DNA of 16,332 bases, taken from contig SBBH01000258.1 of NCBI GenBank assembly GCA_005239795.1, forward strand, positions 1-16,332. Direction: 5' to 3'. A program made the translations under genes and the position numbers. Below the pieces are notes generated by a model, which was given only the letters and a program-made list of their open reading frames with translations, made no database searches and had not been told where the DNA came from. The stretch comes from Planctomycetales bacterium. GTDB taxonomy: Bacteria; Planctomycetota; SBBH01. Shown one piece after another: positions 15,531 to 16,332 of this stretch (the first letter of the stretch is position 1; each line of letters opens with the position of its first letter).

Positions 15531-15536
15531 TAAACT
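15531..15536 (+). promoter_or_regulatory. Candidate -10 box before ktrA, leaderless spacing
   Basis: TAAACT at 15531-15536 is followed by six bases (CCCCCC) and then the GTG start at 15543. The spacing is identical to TATAAT-6-ATG before the MoaA-like gene. No SD precedes the GTG. It may be an internal promoter for extra ktrA mRNA, or chance, since an in-frame TAA is part of the same hexamer. Confidence 0.22.
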
Positions 15537-15542
15537 CCCCCC

Positions 15543-16232
15543 GTGCGGTGCCTGGTGATCGGCCTGGGGACCTTCGGACAGAGCCTGGCCGCAGGCCTCC
15601 AGAGCGGCGGCATGGACGTGATCGCCGCCGACGCCAACGCCCTCCTGGTCGACGACATCAAGGACAAGGTGGCGGCCGCCGTCCGGATGGACGCCACCAA
15701 CGAGGAAGAGATCAAAAGCCAGCGGATCGCCACGATCGACGTCGCCGTCGTCGCCGTCGGGGAGGATTTCGAGACGGCGGTCCTCTCGACAGCTCTCTTG
15801 AAGAAACTGGGAGTCCCCCGCGTCATTGCGCGCGCCACCAATCCCGTGAGGGCTCGCATCCTGAAGCTGATCGGCGCCGACGAAACGATCACTCCCGAGG
15901 AGGAGGCCGCCCGCGAACTCATCCAAAAAATCCTGCGGCCGGCTCTGATCGACTACCTCAAACTCACCAAGGTCCAGAGCATAGTGGAGGTGGTTGCCCC
16001 CTTGAAATACCACGGAAAATCCTTGGCGGAGTTAAACCTCAGAGAGCGATTCCGCGTCCACGTCGTGGCCATCAAACACCGCAAGCCCGTCGGAAATCTC
16101 CGTGAGGAGCAGTTTGAGGAATTCCTGATCGACCCCCCCTCGGCCAAGGACGTTGTCCACAAGGGGGACGCTCTGATCGTCATGGGACGCGACGACGACC
16201 TCGCACGGCTCTTGAGCGACGCACAGAGTTAG
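15543..16232 (+). CDS. ktrA: Potassium channel regulatory RCK subunit KtrA/TrkA
   Basis: The 229-residue cytoplasmic protein binds nucleotide (ATP/ADP or NAD(H)) and gates the KtrB pore as a ring. The RCK N-domain starts with VIGLGTFG (GxGxxG, residues 7-12), with the acidic β2 end at Asp30 (IAADAN), and contains GVPRVIARATNP. The C-terminal RCK_C (TrkA_C) domain covers about residues 140-225 (IVEVVAPLKYHGKSLAELNLRERF, then KGDALIVMGRDDDLARL). The length is normal for a single-RCK KtrA rather than the double-RCK TrkA. The start is GTG; an in-frame TAA is four codons upstream, so no longer version is possible. It forms an operon with ktrB. Confidence 0.94.
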   Translation: MRCLVIGLGTFGQSLAAGLQSGGMDVIAADANALLVDDIKDKVAAAVRMDATNEEEIKSQRIATIDVAVVAVGEDFETAVLSTALLKKLGVPRVIARATNPVRARILKLIGADETITPEEEAARELIQKILRPALIDYLKLTKVQSIVEVVAPLKYHGKSLAELNLRERFRVHVVAIKHRKPVGNLREEQFEEFLIDPPSAKDVVHKGDALIVMGRDDDLARLLSDAQS

Positions 16233-16269
16233 CCCCATTGCCGCCAACTTAATCTAGGACGCCTCTGAC

Positions 16270-16332
16270 ATGAGCCAAAGATTTCCAATGGCGTCGTGCC
16301 TTGCAGAAGCGACGCAGGCGCCTTTTGCCGCG
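16270..16332 (+). CDS. Possible start of a downstream gene (partial)
   Basis: An ATG at 16270 opens a frame that stays open for 21 codons to the window end (MSQRFPMASCLAEATQAPFA...). AGGA lies 12-15 bases upstream, rather far for an SD. The peptide is not recognised. Its reality is uncertain because the stretch also contains a hairpin. Confidence 0.3.
   Translation, partial: MSQRFPMASCLAEATQAPFAA
16291..16326 (+). terminator. Weak hairpin after ktrA
   Basis: GCGTCG (16291-16296) pairs with CGACGC (16310-16315) around a 13-nt loop, then AGGCGCC and TTTT. The T run is separated from the stem by seven bases, so it is at best a poor intrinsic terminator. If the frame at 16270 is a real gene, this hairpin is inside it. 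Confidence 0.18.

Noticed and set aside
14421..16013. 530-codon minus-strand open frame across ktrB and ktrA
   Set aside because: Composition is Asp/Gly/Glu/His-rich from complementing the real codons, and it spans two verified genes and their gap.
1..16332. tRNA, rRNA, CRISPR array, transposase or prophage genes
   Set aside because: No cloverleaf, direct-repeat array, transposase motif or phage gene was recognised on either strand; the only mobile-element hint is the 97-bp inverted-repeat unit.

Overview
This is a GC-rich bacterial chromosomal segment from a diderm (Gram-negative-type) organism. It carries an lptD-type outer-membrane LPS translocon with its lptE-type lipoprotein, and a large AsmA-family protein, all of which presuppose an outer membrane. 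Genes are tightly packed: three 4-base ATGA overlaps join consecutive genes. Most starts lack a clear Shine-Dalgarno sequence. I cannot name the lineage with confidence; the mix (HemY-type porphyrinogen oxidase, LptDE, KtrAB, non-SD starts, and possibly leaderless mRNAs) suggests a less-studied diderm phylum rather than a typical gammaproteobacterium.

Region 1 (1-7279, + strand). A possible 3' end of an upstream gene (1-102) is followed by a MoaA-like radical SAM protein (144-1124) that overlaps hemE (1121-2194). A 240-bp palindrome-rich gap follows, then hemY/hemG (2435-3856). That gene overlaps a membrane-anchored DUF255/YyaL-type thioredoxin-fold protein (3853-6135), which overlaps a saccharopine/lysine-dehydrogenase-like NAD(P) enzyme (6122-7279). 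The hemE-hemY pair covers two tetrapyrrole steps. In the coproporphyrin-dependent heme route these two steps are consecutive.

Region 2 (7267-10157, - strand). lptE followed by lptD, convergent with region 1; the 3' ends overlap by 13 bp.

Region 3 (10158-10344). The divergent control region between lptE and the AsmA-family gene. It holds a perfect 19-bp inverted repeat (10199-10217 / 10277-10295), each arm containing the palindrome TTCGCGCGAA. Interleaved with it is a second perfect 11-bp inverted repeat (10145-10155 / 10261-10271), one copy of which covers the first codons of lptE. This is the most unusual structure in the window. It could be a paired operator, a very small MITE-like element, or an invertible or RNA-folding switch.

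Region 4 (10345-16332, + strand). AsmA-family protein (10345-13662), overlapping a KtrB/TrkH potassium-channel subunit with an extended N-terminus (13659-15521). The KtrA/TrkA RCK gating subunit follows (15543-16232). Another gene may begin at 16270 and run off the window. The neighbourhood thus joins outer-membrane lipid/LPS assembly to a potassium uptake system by operon structure.

Everything was read by eye; family calls rest on motifs, and no database search was possible.
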